A stretch of 64,000 nt of DNA from JBIQJD01 sp044507695 (GCA_044507695.1 JBIQJD010000001.1:1-64000); one strand, 5' to 3'; shown: positions 53,295-63,175, numbered from the stretch's first letter. Made by a program: numbers and translations. Notes: generated by a model from the sequence alone, not told the origin.

Positions 53295-54713
53295 TTATGA
53301 TTGTAAAGGTAATGTTATTGTGAAGGTTGTTCCTTCACCATAAGTGCTGTTAACAGTAATATTCCCCTGGAAACTTTTTATGATGCCGTAGCTGACCCAC
53401 AAACCAAGTCCTGTTCCGCGGCCTTCTTTTTTGGTAGTGAAAAATGGTTCAAATATTTTACTCATATTTGCTTCTGTAATACCGGCGCCTGAATCTTTAA
53501 ATTGAATGACAACCAGGTCGTCATCAACTTCCGAACTGATTGAAATTACTTTTTCATATTTATTTGATTCATCAATTGCATCAACAGCATTCAACAGAAT
53601 ATTAACAAAAACCTGCTGCACCTGATCTGAAATAAGCGGAAGCAGGGGAATTTCTTTATCAAGATCCATATTAAATGTTATATCTTTTGCCTTTGGTGCA
53701 ACCTTAATTATTTCAACTGCTTCGGTTATGTTTGCATTTAAATCACAAAGCTGAAGTTCATAATTTGAAGGGCGTGAGAAATCAACAAGATCACGAATAA
53801 TTTTAGAAATTCTCAGCACCTGGCTTTTAACAAGTTCAAGTTTATCTTTAATAAACGGTTCATCAGTTGATCTTTGCACAACCTGAACAAGTGCTGAAAT
53901 TGATGCAAGCGGGTTTCCAACTTCATGTGCAATTCCCGCTGCTAGTGTGCCAATGCTTTCCATTTTCTGAGTATGAATTAATTGTTTTTCCAGCATTTTC
54001 TTTTCACCAAGATCTCTGTGGATACCAAAAAATCCGGATACTTTTCCTTCATGATCAAGAATAGGAGAAACAAGTAACTGCGTATAAAAAGGTTCACCGG
54101 ATTTTCTCCTGTTTTCTACTTCACCAACCCAGACTTTTCCGCTGTTAATAGTATTCCACATCTTTGCCCAGAATTTTTTAGAATGCTTTCCGCTTCCGAA
54201 AATATTTGGTTCTCTGCCAATTAATTCTTCCCGGGTAAAACCGCTCGCGGAAACAAAAGCGGGATTAACATAAATCATTTTTCCCTGCAAATCAGTTATC
54301 TGCAGGGGGTTAACTGTATTTTCAGCTACGTAATAAAATTTTAAAAGATCAAGTTCCTTCTTTCTTTCTTCAGTAATATCACGTGCAAAAACAATGCAGA
54401 AAATCTCTCCATCAGATTTGTGGCTTGTAAAAAACAGGTTTGAATCAATTTCATTTCCGTTTTTTGAATGCAGTTTAACAAATAAACTTTCACTGCTTTG
54501 TTCAACAATGCAGTTTGTAAAAATTATCCTGGATTTTTCTTTGTATTCCGGATGAACAATTTCAAAAAAATCTTTTTTAATAAAATCGGAAGAACCGGAT
54601 AACCTGCTGAGTGCGGCTTTATTTGCGTTAAGAATTGTACCGGTTGCGGAAAGCAAAAAGCACATCTCATTGAACTGATTGAATAATTCAAACCCAAATT
54701 GGAGAGTGCGCAT
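53295..54713 (-). CDS. PAS-domain sensor histidine kinase
   Basis: The 472-residue kinase has no membrane segment. It has two PAS-type domains (about 8-110 and 120-240; the second has DLQGKMIYVNPAFVSASGFTREE), HisKA with H263 in GIAHEVGNPL, and a complete HATPase (NILLNAVDAI N-box, DSGAGI G1, GRGTGLGLWVSYGI G2). It should phosphorylate the NtrC-type regulator encoded 9 bp downstream. The ATG at 54713 follows AAGGA; a TTG seven codons upstream overlaps the ribosome site and is unlikely. The signal is intracellular and unknown. Confidence 0.95.
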   Translation of the reverse strand: MRTLQFGFELFNQFNEMCFLLSATGTILNANKAALSRLSGSSDFIKKDFFEIVHPEYKEKSRIIFTNCIVEQSSESLFVKLHSKNGNEIDSNLFFTSHKSDGEIFCIVFARDITEERKKELDLLKFYYVAENTVNPLQITDLQGKMIYVNPAFVSASGFTREELIGREPNIFGSGKHSKKFWAKMWNTINSGKVWVGEVENRRKSGEPFYTQLLVSPILDHEGKVSGFFGIHRDLGEKKMLEKQLIHTQKMESIGTLAAGIAHEVGNPLASISALVQVVQRSTDEPFIKDKLELVKSQVLRISKIIRDLVDFSRPSNYELQLCDLNANITEAVEIIKVAPKAKDITFNMDLDKEIPLLPLISDQVQQVFVNILLNAVDAIDESNKYEKVISISSEVDDDLVVIQFKDSGAGITEANMSKIFEPFFTTKKEGRGTGLGLWVSYGIIKSFQGNITVNSTYGEGTTFTITLPLQS

Positions 54714-54970
54714 TAAACTTTCCTTAAAAAACAAAAAGAGTTAGGTAAAAATAGTTGAATGTAAACACATTTTAAAACCAGAAAATCCTTCCTTTTTTGT
54801 TTTGAATGAAATTCTGGATGCTTAATTGTTTTTTTTCTTAATGAATCAGCAGCTCAAAGGGAATTTATCACAAATCAATTCAAACCGATTTAACTCTTTT
54901 AATTCTGCAAAAGCTTTATTTATTTTTGAAGAAGATTGAATTATTAAATTAAATATTTGAAGAGCAGGAA

Positions 54971-56332
54971 ATGATACAATCAATTAATCCGGCAAATGGA
55001 GAAATATTTCATTCTTACAACGAAATGAGTGAGAATGAAATTAATGATATAATAATTTCTGTTGAAGCAGAATTAAAGCACTGGCAAAAAACAACTTTTG
55101 CTGAAAGAAGCAGGCTGATGAAATCAGCGGCAGAGATTTTAAGGAAGAGGAAAAAGGAATACGCACGATTGATGACACTTGAAATGGGAAAAACTTTTGT
55201 TCAGGCTGAAGCAGAAGTAGAAAAATGTGCATGGGCGTGTGATTATTTTGCTGAAAATTCCATACAGTTTTTAAAAGATGAATTGATCCAAACAGATGCA
55301 TCAAAAAGTTTTGTTACTTATCAGCCGCTTGGAGTAGTGCTTGCAATTATGCCGTGGAATTTTCCATTCTGGCAGGTAATCAGGTTTGCAGCGCCAAATT
55401 TAATGGCAGGGAATGCAGGCGTACTTAAACACGCTTCAAACGTAACAGGCACAGCACTTGCGTTAGAGCAGATATTCCGTGATGCAGGATTTCCTGAAAA
55501 TCTTTTCAGAACATTAATTCTCTCTTCTAAAAATGTGGAGAAGGTAATTAAGAATGAAAAGATTGCAGCCGTTACACTTACCGGCAGTGTTCAGGCAGGC
55601 AGATCGGTTGCAAAAATTGCAGGAGAACAGCTAAAGAAAACGGTACTAGAACTCGGCGGAAGTGATCCGTATATAATTCTTGATGATGCGGATTTGGAAA
55701 AAGCTGCAGATACTTGCGTAACTTCAAGATTAATAAACGGCGGGCAAAGCTGTATTGCAGCTAAAAGATTCATCATTGTTGAAAAAGTTTATGATGAATT
55801 TGAAAATCTATTTGTTCAAAAAATGAAAGCTAAAAAAATGGGTGATCCTTTTGATGAAGTTGATCTTGGTCCGCAGGCAAGAACTGATTTGCGTGATGAG
55901 TTACACAAACAGGTTTTGAAAAGTATTGAGAAAGGTGCTAAGGTTTTATCAGGTGGTGAAATCCCAAACATAAAAGGAGCATATTATCCCCCTACAGTTC
56001 TGGCAAATGTTAAAAGGGGAATGCCTGCTTATGAAGAAGAAATGTTTGGTCCTGTTGCAGCACTAATTAAGGCTGCTGATGAGGATGATGCAATCAGAAT
56101 TGCCAATGATTCCAATTTCGGGCTTGGTGCCGCAGTATTTACAGGAGATTTAAAAAAAGGTGAAGAAATTGCTGCAAAAAAATTATTTGCAGGAAATTGT
56201 TTTGTAAATTCATTTGTTAAATCTGATCCGCGGCTGCCTTTTGGCGGTGTGAAAGAATCCGGTTACGGCAGAGAACTTTCTGTTTTTGGTATAAGGGAAT
56301 TTGTAAATATCAAAACTGTTTATATTCAGTAA
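54971..56332 (+). CDS. NAD(P)-dependent aldehyde dehydrogenase, succinate-semialdehyde type
   Basis: The 453-residue enzyme has the aldehyde dehydrogenase catalytic set: N130 (MPWNFPFW), E227 (LELGGSDPY) and C261 (NGGQSCIAAKRF). The short length, the opening SINPANGEI and the EMFGPVAALI and LPFGGVKESGYGRELS phrases match the Sad-type succinate-semialdehyde dehydrogenase group. The expected reaction is oxidation of succinate semialdehyde or a similar aldehyde to the acid. No GABA aminotransferase gene is adjacent, so the physiological substrate is open. Confidence 0.88.
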   Translation: MIQSINPANGEIFHSYNEMSENEINDIIISVEAELKHWQKTTFAERSRLMKSAAEILRKRKKEYARLMTLEMGKTFVQAEAEVEKCAWACDYFAENSIQFLKDELIQTDASKSFVTYQPLGVVLAIMPWNFPFWQVIRFAAPNLMAGNAGVLKHASNVTGTALALEQIFRDAGFPENLFRTLILSSKNVEKVIKNEKIAAVTLTGSVQAGRSVAKIAGEQLKKTVLELGGSDPYIILDDADLEKAADTCVTSRLINGGQSCIAAKRFIIVEKVYDEFENLFVQKMKAKKMGDPFDEVDLGPQARTDLRDELHKQVLKSIEKGAKVLSGGEIPNIKGAYYPPTVLANVKRGMPAYEEEMFGPVAALIKAADEDDAIRIANDSNFGLGAAVFTGDLKKGEEIAAKKLFAGNCFVNSFVKSDPRLPFGGVKESGYGRELSVFGIREFVNIKTVYIQ

Positions 56333-56372
56333 AATTTTATTCTGAATGAAATTAATTTTTAATGAGAATTAA

Positions 56373-57689
56373 ATGCAGGATTCCATCAAATTACTACCGG
56401 ATTACCTTGTTTCAACACGCAATGTACTTGAATCAGAAGATTTGCTGATACTGGTTCAAAAACTTGCAATTGCAATTTTTATCGGATTGTTCATCGGGCT
56501 TGAGAGAGAATTTTCAAAACCGGAAGAAGAAAAAATTTTTGCAGGAATCAGAACTTATCCGCTAATTGCAATATTTGGATTTTGTACAGCACTTATAACT
56601 TCATTTACTTCCGAATGGGTTTATGCACTGCTCCTTTTGGGTTTTACAATTCTTGTTACATCATCCTATATTTTTTCAGCAAGGCAGGGAAGGCATGGCG
56701 GTACTTCTGAAATTTCTATTCTGATTGTTTTTTTATTAGGATCACTAGTATTCTGGAATTTCATAATTCTCGCTGCGGTAATTGGTGTAATTGTAAATCT
56801 TTTCCTCACGTTAAAAATTCAATTTCATGCTTTTGTTGGAAAGATAAGCGCAGAAGATTTGCACGCTGCATTAAAGCTTGCAATTATTACAGTAATTGTA
56901 CTTCCTCTTCTTCCCGATAAAACATATGGCCCGTTTGATGTTCTTAATCCGCGCATGATCTGGCTTATGGTTATATTCATCAGCGGGATAAGTTTTCTTG
57001 GTTATATCATCATCAAATTTTATGGTAAGAATAAGGGAATTTCAATAACCGGATTAATGGGCGGAATGGTGTCTTCAACTGCGGTTGCGGTGGCGTTATC
57101 AAAAAAGAGTAAAGAAAACAGCGAACTTTCCGGAAATTTTGCTGTGGGTATCGTTCTTGCTTCAACAGTGATGTATGGAAGAATTTTGTTTGTAACGTTC
57201 ATCATAAATCCGGGATTGGTTTCAACGCTGTGGGTGCCAATGCTGCTGTTTACTTTAACAGGAATTGCTGTTTCATATTTTTTACATCTTAAAATCAAAG
57301 GTGAAAATGCAAAAGATGGAATTAATTTCAGAAATCCTTTTGAGTTAAAATCAGCTTTATTATTTGGGGTAATATTCGGAGCGATAATCTTTATTTCAAA
57401 AGCCGCAGAAGTTTATCTGGGTGAAGGCGGATTATATGCAGCAAGCGCATTGGCGGGTATTACAAGTGTTGATGCCATTGTAATTTCATTGGCAAAATTA
57501 ACCAGCGGAGGATTATCAGTTAAAACAGCAGTAATAGCTGTGGTGCTTGCAACAATCTCTAATAACATTGTAAAAGCAATTATTTCTTTAATGTTTGGTT
57601 CACAGGGAATGAGAAAATATATTTTTGCCGGCCTTGGAGTATTAATTTTGTCTTCTTTAATTTATCTTTTAATCATATTCATGATTTAA
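56373..57689 (+). CDS. MgtC/DUF4010 family membrane protein
   Basis: The 438-residue protein has about 12 membrane segments. The N-terminal part has the MgtC/SapB signature (LAIAIFIGLFIGLERE, FAGIRTYPLIAIFG) and the C-terminal part is the DUF4010 unit (GGMVSSTAVAVALSKKS, LAGITSVDAIVISLAKL). It is probably an inner-membrane protein involved in ion homeostasis; the transported species is not established for this group. It starts 40 bp after the aldehyde dehydrogenase gene without a strong ribosome site. Confidence 0.87.
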   Translation: MQDSIKLLPDYLVSTRNVLESEDLLILVQKLAIAIFIGLFIGLEREFSKPEEEKIFAGIRTYPLIAIFGFCTALITSFTSEWVYALLLLGFTILVTSSYIFSARQGRHGGTSEISILIVFLLGSLVFWNFIILAAVIGVIVNLFLTLKIQFHAFVGKISAEDLHAALKLAIITVIVLPLLPDKTYGPFDVLNPRMIWLMVIFISGISFLGYIIIKFYGKNKGISITGLMGGMVSSTAVAVALSKKSKENSELSGNFAVGIVLASTVMYGRILFVTFIINPGLVSTLWVPMLLFTLTGIAVSYFLHLKIKGENAKDGINFRNPFELKSALLFGVIFGAIIFISKAAEVYLGEGGLYAASALAGITSVDAIVISLAKLTSGGLSVKTAVIAVVLATISNNIVKAIISLMFGSQGMRKYIFAGLGVLILSSLIYLLIIFMI

Positions 57690-57697
57690 AATAAAAA

Positions 57698-57719
57698 AGC
57701 TCCCGCCGCAGCAGGAGCT
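57698..57719 (-). terminator. terminator of the lipoprotein gene
   Basis: On the minus strand a GC-rich hairpin (AGCTCC/GGAGCT ends, 57698-57703 and 57714-57719, with an inner GC pair) is followed by a U run (A run at 57693-57698 on plus). It ends the minus-strand transcript from 58246 and may also limit read-through from the MgtC-like gene. Confidence 0.8.
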
Positions 57720-57739
57720 GATAAATAAACTAAGGCAGA

Positions 57740-58246
57740 TTACATCGGACGTTCATCTTCATCATCACCAAGATCTCTTACAATCTTATCATATGAATCC
57801 TCTACATCTGTCCATGCATCATTAATGCCATCTTTGAAATCTTCCCATTTATCTTCCTGAACATCTGCAAAAGTATTCATCCTGTTCTGAATTGCATCTC
57901 TTCTGTCCTTCAACTCAGTTATTCTTTCATTTATATCTTCTTTTGTATCAGCAGAAGCATTTTCTGCCCTGCTTTCAAGCCGTGCTATTTCAGCATCCAA
58001 TTTTTCCATTGAACGATTTACTTCTGTTCTGTATTCTGCTCTCTGATCATAACTGAAATCACGATCTTCATCCCAGAAATCATTTTTATCATCATCCATC
58101 CTGCCAAGTTCAGTGCCTGTGTTATTTGTGCCGTTCAAACCTCTGTCTGTTTCCATATCCCTGTCAGTCCTATCTGTCTGGCAGGCTATAAAAACAAAAG
58201 AGAAAATTAACGCAAACACGAACGAAAAAAACATCTGCTTTTTCAT
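57740..58246 (-). CDS. lipoprotein with acidic coiled coil
   Basis: The 168-residue protein has a lipobox FIAC (C22). An Asp/Arg/Thr-rich spacer follows, then a long charged helix pattern (YRTEVNRSMEKLDAEIARLESRAENASADT onward in heptads) and a final acidic tail. No enzymatic motif is seen. It resembles small envelope-stress lipoproteins found beside lmo0937-like membrane proteins in Bacteroidota-type genomes. AAGGATGAG precedes the ATG. A small membrane protein gene lies 58 bp upstream on the same strand. Confidence 0.78.
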   Translation of the reverse strand: MKKQMFFSFVFALIFSFVFIACQTDRTDRDMETDRGLNGTNNTGTELGRMDDDKNDFWDEDRDFSYDQRAEYRTEVNRSMEKLDAEIARLESRAENASADTKEDINERITELKDRRDAIQNRMNTFADVQEDKWEDFKDGINDAWTDVEDSYDKIVRDLGDDEDERPM

Positions 58247-58304
58247 ATCTCATCCTTCTTTCTTTATGTTCAACATATTTTGCTTAATGTAATCATATCC
58301 TCTG

Positions 58305-58454
58305 CTAAAGTGGTCGTCTTCCTTGTATTAATCTGATTATGACAACTACTACTGCAATAACAAGCAGCACGTGTATAAATCCTCCAAGCGTGTATGAAGT
58401 AACCATACCGAGGAGCCATAATACTAACAGAATAACAAATATTGTCCAGAGCAT
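58305..58454 (-). CDS. lmo0937-like small membrane protein
   Basis: This 49-residue protein starts MLWTIFVILLVLWLLG and has two hydrophobic segments separated by MVTSYTLGGFIH, ending IRLIQGRRPL. This is the standard form of lmo0937/DUF5670 small membrane proteins, often stress-induced. AAAGGAG is placed perfectly before the ATG. It is upstream of, and probably co-transcribed with, the coiled-coil lipoprotein. Confidence 0.9.
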   Translation of the reverse strand: MLWTIFVILLVLWLLGMVTSYTLGGFIHVLLVIAVVVVIIRLIQGRRPL

Positions 58455-58620
58455 ATTTATCTCCTTTTTTATTTCAGATTCAAAATAATTTTTAACGAGT
58501 TATTATTCTATGTATGAAGTCACATTGTTAACTGTATCTCTCTTCTGTAAAATGACGACTTAAATGCAGTTAAAGCAATTAAAGTATATTTGCTATATTT
58601 GAAAATAATTTTTTGTGAGT

Positions 58621-59352
58621 ATGTATAATTATAAACTGCTGATTCAATACGATGGCACTAATTATGCCGGCTGGCAGATTCAGAAAAACGCAGTTACTGT
58701 GCAGCAGGTAATTGCTGATTCTATCTTTAAAATAACCGGTAAAAAAATTACACTGACAGGCTCGGGAAGAACAGACAGCGGCGTTCATGCTTTGGGGCAG
58801 GTAGGAAATTTTCATATTTCAACACAATTGAATACATACAAGTTTATTTATTCATTGAATTCAATACTGCCGCACGATATTTCAATCTTAAATATTGAAG
58901 AAGCTGATGAAAAATTTAACGCGCGTTTCTCCGCTAAAAAAAGAAGCTATCTTTATTTTATAAGTAAGATAAAATCACCGTTCTATAATAGTTATTCATT
59001 TTTTTATCATGATAAGATTGATATAAACAAATTGAATGAGTTAAGCAGCTGTTTAGTCAGGAAAGAAAATTTTTCATCCTTTTCAAAAAAGAAATCAAAA
59101 ACAGGAAATAAAGTTTGTAATATTTTTACTGCAAGGTGGAGGGAGACGCCGCAGCTTGTAATTTTTTTAATAGAAGCTGACAGATTCCTGCATGGGATGG
59201 TTAGATCAATTACAGGGACGCTGCTGAATGCAGTTAAATTGAATTATGGTATAGATTACATCCATGAAATTATTGAGAAACGTGACAGGGAAGCTGCAGG
59301 TGAATCTGTTCCTGCTAAAGGATTATTTTTATATAAAGTAAGATATGATTAG
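58621..59352 (+). CDS. truA: tRNA pseudouridine synthase A
   Basis: The 243-residue enzyme has the TruA active-site motif GRTDSGVHALGQ with the catalytic Asp at D52. The opening YKLLIQYDGTNYAGWQIQ and the late FLHGMVRSITGTL motif are also present. It converts uridines 38-40 of the tRNA anticodon stem to pseudouridine. I chose the ATG at 58621; an in-frame GTG two codons earlier is possible. It is a single gene or the head of a unit with the DUF2231 gene. Confidence 0.95.
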   Translation: MYNYKLLIQYDGTNYAGWQIQKNAVTVQQVIADSIFKITGKKITLTGSGRTDSGVHALGQVGNFHISTQLNTYKFIYSLNSILPHDISILNIEEADEKFNARFSAKKRSYLYFISKIKSPFYNSYSFFYHDKIDINKLNELSSCLVRKENFSSFSKKKSKTGNKVCNIFTARWRETPQLVIFLIEADRFLHGMVRSITGTLLNAVKLNYGIDYIHEIIEKRDREAAGESVPAKGLFLYKVRYD

Positions 59353-59416
59353 AATGAATGTCACCGAAAGAATATTATTTAACACTAAAGAACAAATAAT
59401 AATTTAAGGGAACATT

Positions 59417-59893
59417 ATGGAATTTCTTGCTGAGTTTCATCCGCGCGTTGTTCATTTTGCAATCGCATTATTATTTGTTTATCCATTTCTTGAATTAGCC
59501 GGTGCAGTATCCAAGCGGGATTTCTTTTCAAAGACAGCACATCTTATTTTATTCCTCGGGGTTCTGGGTGCATTGGCGGCAGTGTTAACGGGTAACCAGG
59601 CGTTTGCAGTTGCAAGCCAATGGGAAGAACAAGGTGCAATCATTCCTTTCAAAGCAATAAATGAACATATTGATTGGGCAACTATAACTGCCTGGTACTT
59701 TGGAATTCTTCTTGTCATCAGAACTTTTTTAGTTTTGAAGAAAAAATTTACCGGAGTTATTAAGTTTGCAGTTGTTGTGCTTGCTCTTGCCGGAGCTTAT
59801 TTCGTTTATGAAACCGGCGATCATGGAGGAGCGCTTGTTTATAAGCACGGAGTTGGAACAGAGTTAAAGAAAATGGAAATTGAAGAAGAGTAA
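59417..59893 (+). CDS. DUF2231 membrane protein
   Basis: The 158-residue protein has four membrane segments and the DUF2231 marks: EFHPRVVHFAIAL at the start, LTGNQAF, and GDHGGALVYKHG near the end. The conserved histidines suggest heme or metal binding, but the function is not established. AAGGGA precedes the ATG. The next gene begins 6 bp later. Confidence 0.87.
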   Translation: MEFLAEFHPRVVHFAIALLFVYPFLELAGAVSKRDFFSKTAHLILFLGVLGALAAVLTGNQAFAVASQWEEQGAIIPFKAINEHIDWATITAWYFGILLVIRTFLVLKKKFTGVIKFAVVVLALAGAYFVYETGDHGGALVYKHGVGTELKKMEIEEE

Positions 59894-59899
59894 TTTTGC

Positions 59900-60733
59900 T
59901 TGAAAAAAGTAAAACAGTTCAGAATAGTTCTTTCAATACTTGTAACTGCGGCTGCGGGCTTTTGTTTAAAATATTTTGGATGGGATACATATATAATTCT
60001 TCTCGGCTTTCGCTTTCATTTAAGTTTTCTGCTGCCGTTTTTATTAATACTTCCGATTGATTTTGTACATACATTAAAGCGTATCTTTCTTTCACCTGTA
60101 TACAGATTAAAATTACTTCCGCTGCTGTGGGTTGTCTTATCATACGGAATAATATTCTTACCTCTTTTTTCACTGGATAAAATTCAAATAGCTGACCCGC
60201 AATATTTTTATGAATTCGGAATATCATCAATATTTGATTATCCAATTTATCTTCTGTGGAATTCTCCACAATTAATTTTGCAGTTCATTTATTTAAGCCT
60301 GATAAGCTCAAATTTCAAAATAAAATTCTTCCCGGTTTTCCTTTCAATAATATTTTTATTCTCATTTGAAGTTCTGCCGGTTGAAATAGAAAAAATTAAT
60401 TACATCAATCTTGTTGATTTGATTATTGCAGGAATTTTGGCCGGTTTATTTTTTCAATTTTACCGGAATGTTTACTGGTTTGTAATTCTTTTCTTTTCGT
60501 TATTCTGGATTAACTATCTTTCATTTGGCAGCAGTTCTGCAGAAATAATTAATATTCTCTTTGCCTCACATTATGATAGCTGGGAAGGCTTTTTTACTGC
60601 GGATAAGATTTTCAAACTGTATCTGTTTTCTGCACAAATGATATTGTTAATTATTACGATGCTGCTTTCCCTGCCTTACCGTTCAACATTCAAACAATGT
60701 GAGGAACAATCAGCGGTTGATGTATCATTTTAG
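59900..60733 (+). CDS. polytopic membrane protein of unknown function
   Basis: The 277-residue protein is not recognised. It has about seven to eight hydrophobic segments (LSFLLPFLLILPIDFVH, LLPLLWVVLSYGIIFLPLF, VDLIIAGILAGLFFQFY, LFSAQMILLIITMLLSLP). There are no conserved polar motifs that point to a transporter. It begins with TTG, 6 bp after the DUF2231 gene, and is followed by a secreted protein gene, so it is likely part of a three-gene unit. Confidence 0.7.
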   Translation: MKKVKQFRIVLSILVTAAAGFCLKYFGWDTYIILLGFRFHLSFLLPFLLILPIDFVHTLKRIFLSPVYRLKLLPLLWVVLSYGIIFLPLFSLDKIQIADPQYFYEFGISSIFDYPIYLLWNSPQLILQFIYLSLISSNFKIKFFPVFLSIIFLFSFEVLPVEIEKINYINLVDLIIAGILAGLFFQFYRNVYWFVILFFSLFWINYLSFGSSSAEIINILFASHYDSWEGFFTADKIFKLYLFSAQMILLIITMLLSLPYRSTFKQCEEQSAVDVSF

Positions 60734-60780
60734 AAGAAGTGATTATTTTGTATTTTTATTTCAGCAATCAAAAAGATGAA

Positions 60781-61368
60781 ATGAAAAAAATATTATTCCT
60801 TCTAATTCTCCTTCCGGCCGTTACAAATGCAAAAGTTCCGCCTGCTGAAAAAGCGAGAGGAATTTTTCTTGCTGTTGGTGTGGGTCCGCGCCTGCCAGTG
60901 AGTTATTTTGCAAATTCAACGGATCTCGGTTATGGATTTAATCTGGAAATTTCGTACACGGATAATGAATATCTTCCTTTCTTTCTTTTTGCCAAAATAG
61001 GATTTGAACAATATCCAGGCTCAAATTCATTTTACCAGGCAACAGATCATGCAAATCTTTCAACAAGTATTTTGCCGGCACACGCGGGCATACGTTATTA
61101 CTTTCCGCCAATGCTTGAAAACATAGTTCTGCTTATTCCATTGGTAGAAGTATCTGCCGCATTTTCATATTATGAAATTTTACATGAGTACAAAGCCGGA
61201 ACTGAAAAGAGTAATTTTCTTGAGGAAAATTCAAAAGTGGGATTATCAGTTGGTGCCGGGATTTCAATGTTCATGATGGAGATACTCGGAACATATAATT
61301 ATTTTGAAACAAACCAATCAATTGCATTTGATTTAAAAGTAAGATTACCATTGTTCATAAATTTTTAA
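60781..61368 (+). CDS. exported beta-rich protein, possible outer membrane protein
   Basis: The 195-residue protein has a signal peptide (LLPAVTNAK) and alternating beta strands with glycine and aromatic residues (FLAVGVGPRLPVSYF, FFLFAKIGFEQYPG, IAFDLKVRLPLFINF). The C-terminal aromatic residue fits a small eight-strand barrel. The ATG at 60781 opens the signal peptide; the frame is open further upstream to 60739 without support. The function is unknown. Confidence 0.68.
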   Translation: MKKILFLLILLPAVTNAKVPPAEKARGIFLAVGVGPRLPVSYFANSTDLGYGFNLEISYTDNEYLPFFLFAKIGFEQYPGSNSFYQATDHANLSTSILPAHAGIRYYFPPMLENIVLLIPLVEVSAAFSYYEILHEYKAGTEKSNFLEENSKVGLSVGAGISMFMMEILGTYNYFETNQSIAFDLKVRLPLFINF

Positions 61369-61376
61369 GGATAAAA

Positions 61377-62159
61377 ATGAGTTATAAAAATTTATTAATT
61401 GATAAAAAGAATTCTACCGCCGTTATAACAATAAACCGGCCGGAAAAATTAAATGCGCTCAACCATGAAACAATGGATGAGTTAAAATCAATTTTTACTG
61501 AATTAAAAAATGATGATTCAGTTTCCGCAGTAATACTAACCGGAAGCGGTGAAAAAGCTTTTGTTGCAGGAGCAGATATTTCCGAATTAAACAAACTGGA
61601 TATGATTTCCGGAAAAGCATTCGCTGAAAAAGGTCAGGCAGTTTTCAATTTAATTGAGAATTTTGAAAAGCCTGTTATTGCAGCGGTAAACGGATACGCT
61701 ATGGGCGGCGGAAGCGAACTAGCACTCGCTTGTCATATAAGATTAGCATCGGAAAATGCAAAGTTTGCACAGCCTGAAGTTAATCTCGGAATCATTCCCG
61801 GTTACGGAGGAACACAAAGATTAACACGATTAATAAATTCCGGCAGAGCAATGGAATATATTTTAACAGGAGATTTGATTGATGCAAATGAAGCATTCAG
61901 AATCGGGCTTGTTAATCATGTTTATCCTCTTTCTGATCTTTTAAATAAAGCACACGAACTGGCGCAGAAAATTTCTTCTAAACCAAAACATGCTGTCAGG
62001 TTATCAATCAAAGCAGTTAATGCTGCGGCACAACTTTCTGCAAATGAAGGACAGAATTATGAAGCTGCACTTTTTGGAATTTGCTGCGGTACGGAGGATT
62101 TTAAAGAAGGCACAGGCGCTTTTCTTGAAAAGAGAAAGCCTGAATTTTCCGGTAAATAA
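61377..62159 (+). CDS. enoyl-CoA hydratase/isomerase family protein
   Basis: The 260-residue crotonase has the oxyanion hole motifs AGADISEL and GYAMGGGSELALAC, and the two catalytic glutamates E114 and E134 (PEVNLGIIPGYGG). This is the form of short-chain enoyl-CoA hydratases acting in fatty acid or butyrate-type metabolism. AAGGA precedes the ATG, 8 bp after the previous stop. No other beta-oxidation gene is seen nearby. Confidence 0.93.
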   Translation: MSYKNLLIDKKNSTAVITINRPEKLNALNHETMDELKSIFTELKNDDSVSAVILTGSGEKAFVAGADISELNKLDMISGKAFAEKGQAVFNLIENFEKPVIAAVNGYAMGGGSELALACHIRLASENAKFAQPEVNLGIIPGYGGTQRLTRLINSGRAMEYILTGDLIDANEAFRIGLVNHVYPLSDLLNKAHELAQKISSKPKHAVRLSIKAVNAAAQLSANEGQNYEAALFGICCGTEDFKEGTGAFLEKRKPEFSGK

Positions 62160-62173
62160 CTTTTTTCTCCACA

Positions 62174-63175
62174 ATGAAATTTTCTTTTAATCCAAAAAAA
62201 ATAATAGCTGTACTCTTTGGTACAGCTTTATTTTTACTGCTCCTCAACGTTGCTGCAAATAAAATATTTCCGGATAAAAAGATTGCGGAATATGAAACAC
62301 CTGCTGAGAAGATTGACAGTACATTTCATTCAGCACTGAGCAATCTTGGTTTTGATTCTGCATGGATAAAGAAGAAAAAAATTTCCCGCTCACATCATGA
62401 TTCACTTTATGCTCATTACATAGTTGACGTTCCTGCAGACCTTCCCATAGCAATTGTGTTGAAAGAATTGTTTAATAGTTATGATACTAACAGTGTGAGC
62501 ATATCTTCCCGGGAATCGGAAATTGGCGGAAAGACGATTGCCGATATTTACTCCGGCGGCAATGTTAAGTTAATTTCTGAACTAAGATATAATCATGAGA
62601 TAGAAAGAAAAGCCGGCACCGCAGCTTTCCTGATTGAAGATTTTGAAGAACTTGATGAACATGATGATTCACTTCTGCTTTATTCACCGGAGTCTTTTGC
62701 AATTATTTTTACACCTTCAAACAGTGCAGCAAAAAATGCAAAGCGCGCAGTTGAAATGAGAAAAGAATATGTGGTTGAATTGAATGATGAAATTACTGAA
62801 CTGGATTTTAAATTGAGTCCTTCATATTCCGAGAAAAGGCTTAAACTTTCAATCAGATCAATATTAGGAGCGTTTGGCAAAGCAATATTTATTTTGATTG
62901 ATGAAAAATCAAATTTATATAATTCATCAGCATATCAATTAATAAAATCAGAATTTGAAAAAAGAAAAATTAAGATTTTTCCGCGCAGCACTTTTTATTT
63001 AATAACTGGTGAAGATGCAAATCAATCAGCAGAAAAATTTTTGAAAGGTATTAAACATAAGGAAAGCAGGGCAGCAGTTATTTCGGCTTCAAATTACATG
63101 GAGATAAAGGATGTGATAAGAAATTTCAGGAAAGTTGGATATAAATTTATAAATCCTTCGAATGTAATTTTATAG
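62174..63175 (+). CDS. membrane-anchored hypothetical, weakly like divergent polysaccharide deacetylases
   Basis: The 333-residue protein has an N-terminal membrane anchor (about 8-28) and a periplasmic region. Segments such as AAFLIEDFEELD and SFAIIFTPSNSAAKNAKRAVEMRKEYVVEL loosely match the barrel strands of the YibQ-type divergent polysaccharide deacetylases, but the metal-site residues are not evident. I give this only as a possibility. It starts 14 bp after the enoyl-CoA hydratase gene and its stop overlaps the convergent peptidase gene by 6 bp. Confidence 0.6.
   Translation: MKFSFNPKKIIAVLFGTALFLLLLNVAANKIFPDKKIAEYETPAEKIDSTFHSALSNLGFDSAWIKKKKISRSHHDSLYAHYIVDVPADLPIAIVLKELFNSYDTNSVSISSRESEIGGKTIADIYSGGNVKLISELRYNHEIERKAGTAAFLIEDFEELDEHDDSLLLYSPESFAIIFTPSNSAAKNAKRAVEMRKEYVVELNDEITELDFKLSPSYSEKRLKLSIRSILGAFGKAIFILIDEKSNLYNSSAYQLIKSEFEKRKIKIFPRSTFYLITGEDANQSAEKFLKGIKHKESRAAVISASNYMEIKDVIRNFRKVGYKFINPSNVIL

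Noticed and set aside
58653..58668. TGGCAC-N5-ATGC match
   Set aside because: Inside truA and lacks the TTG; chance match.
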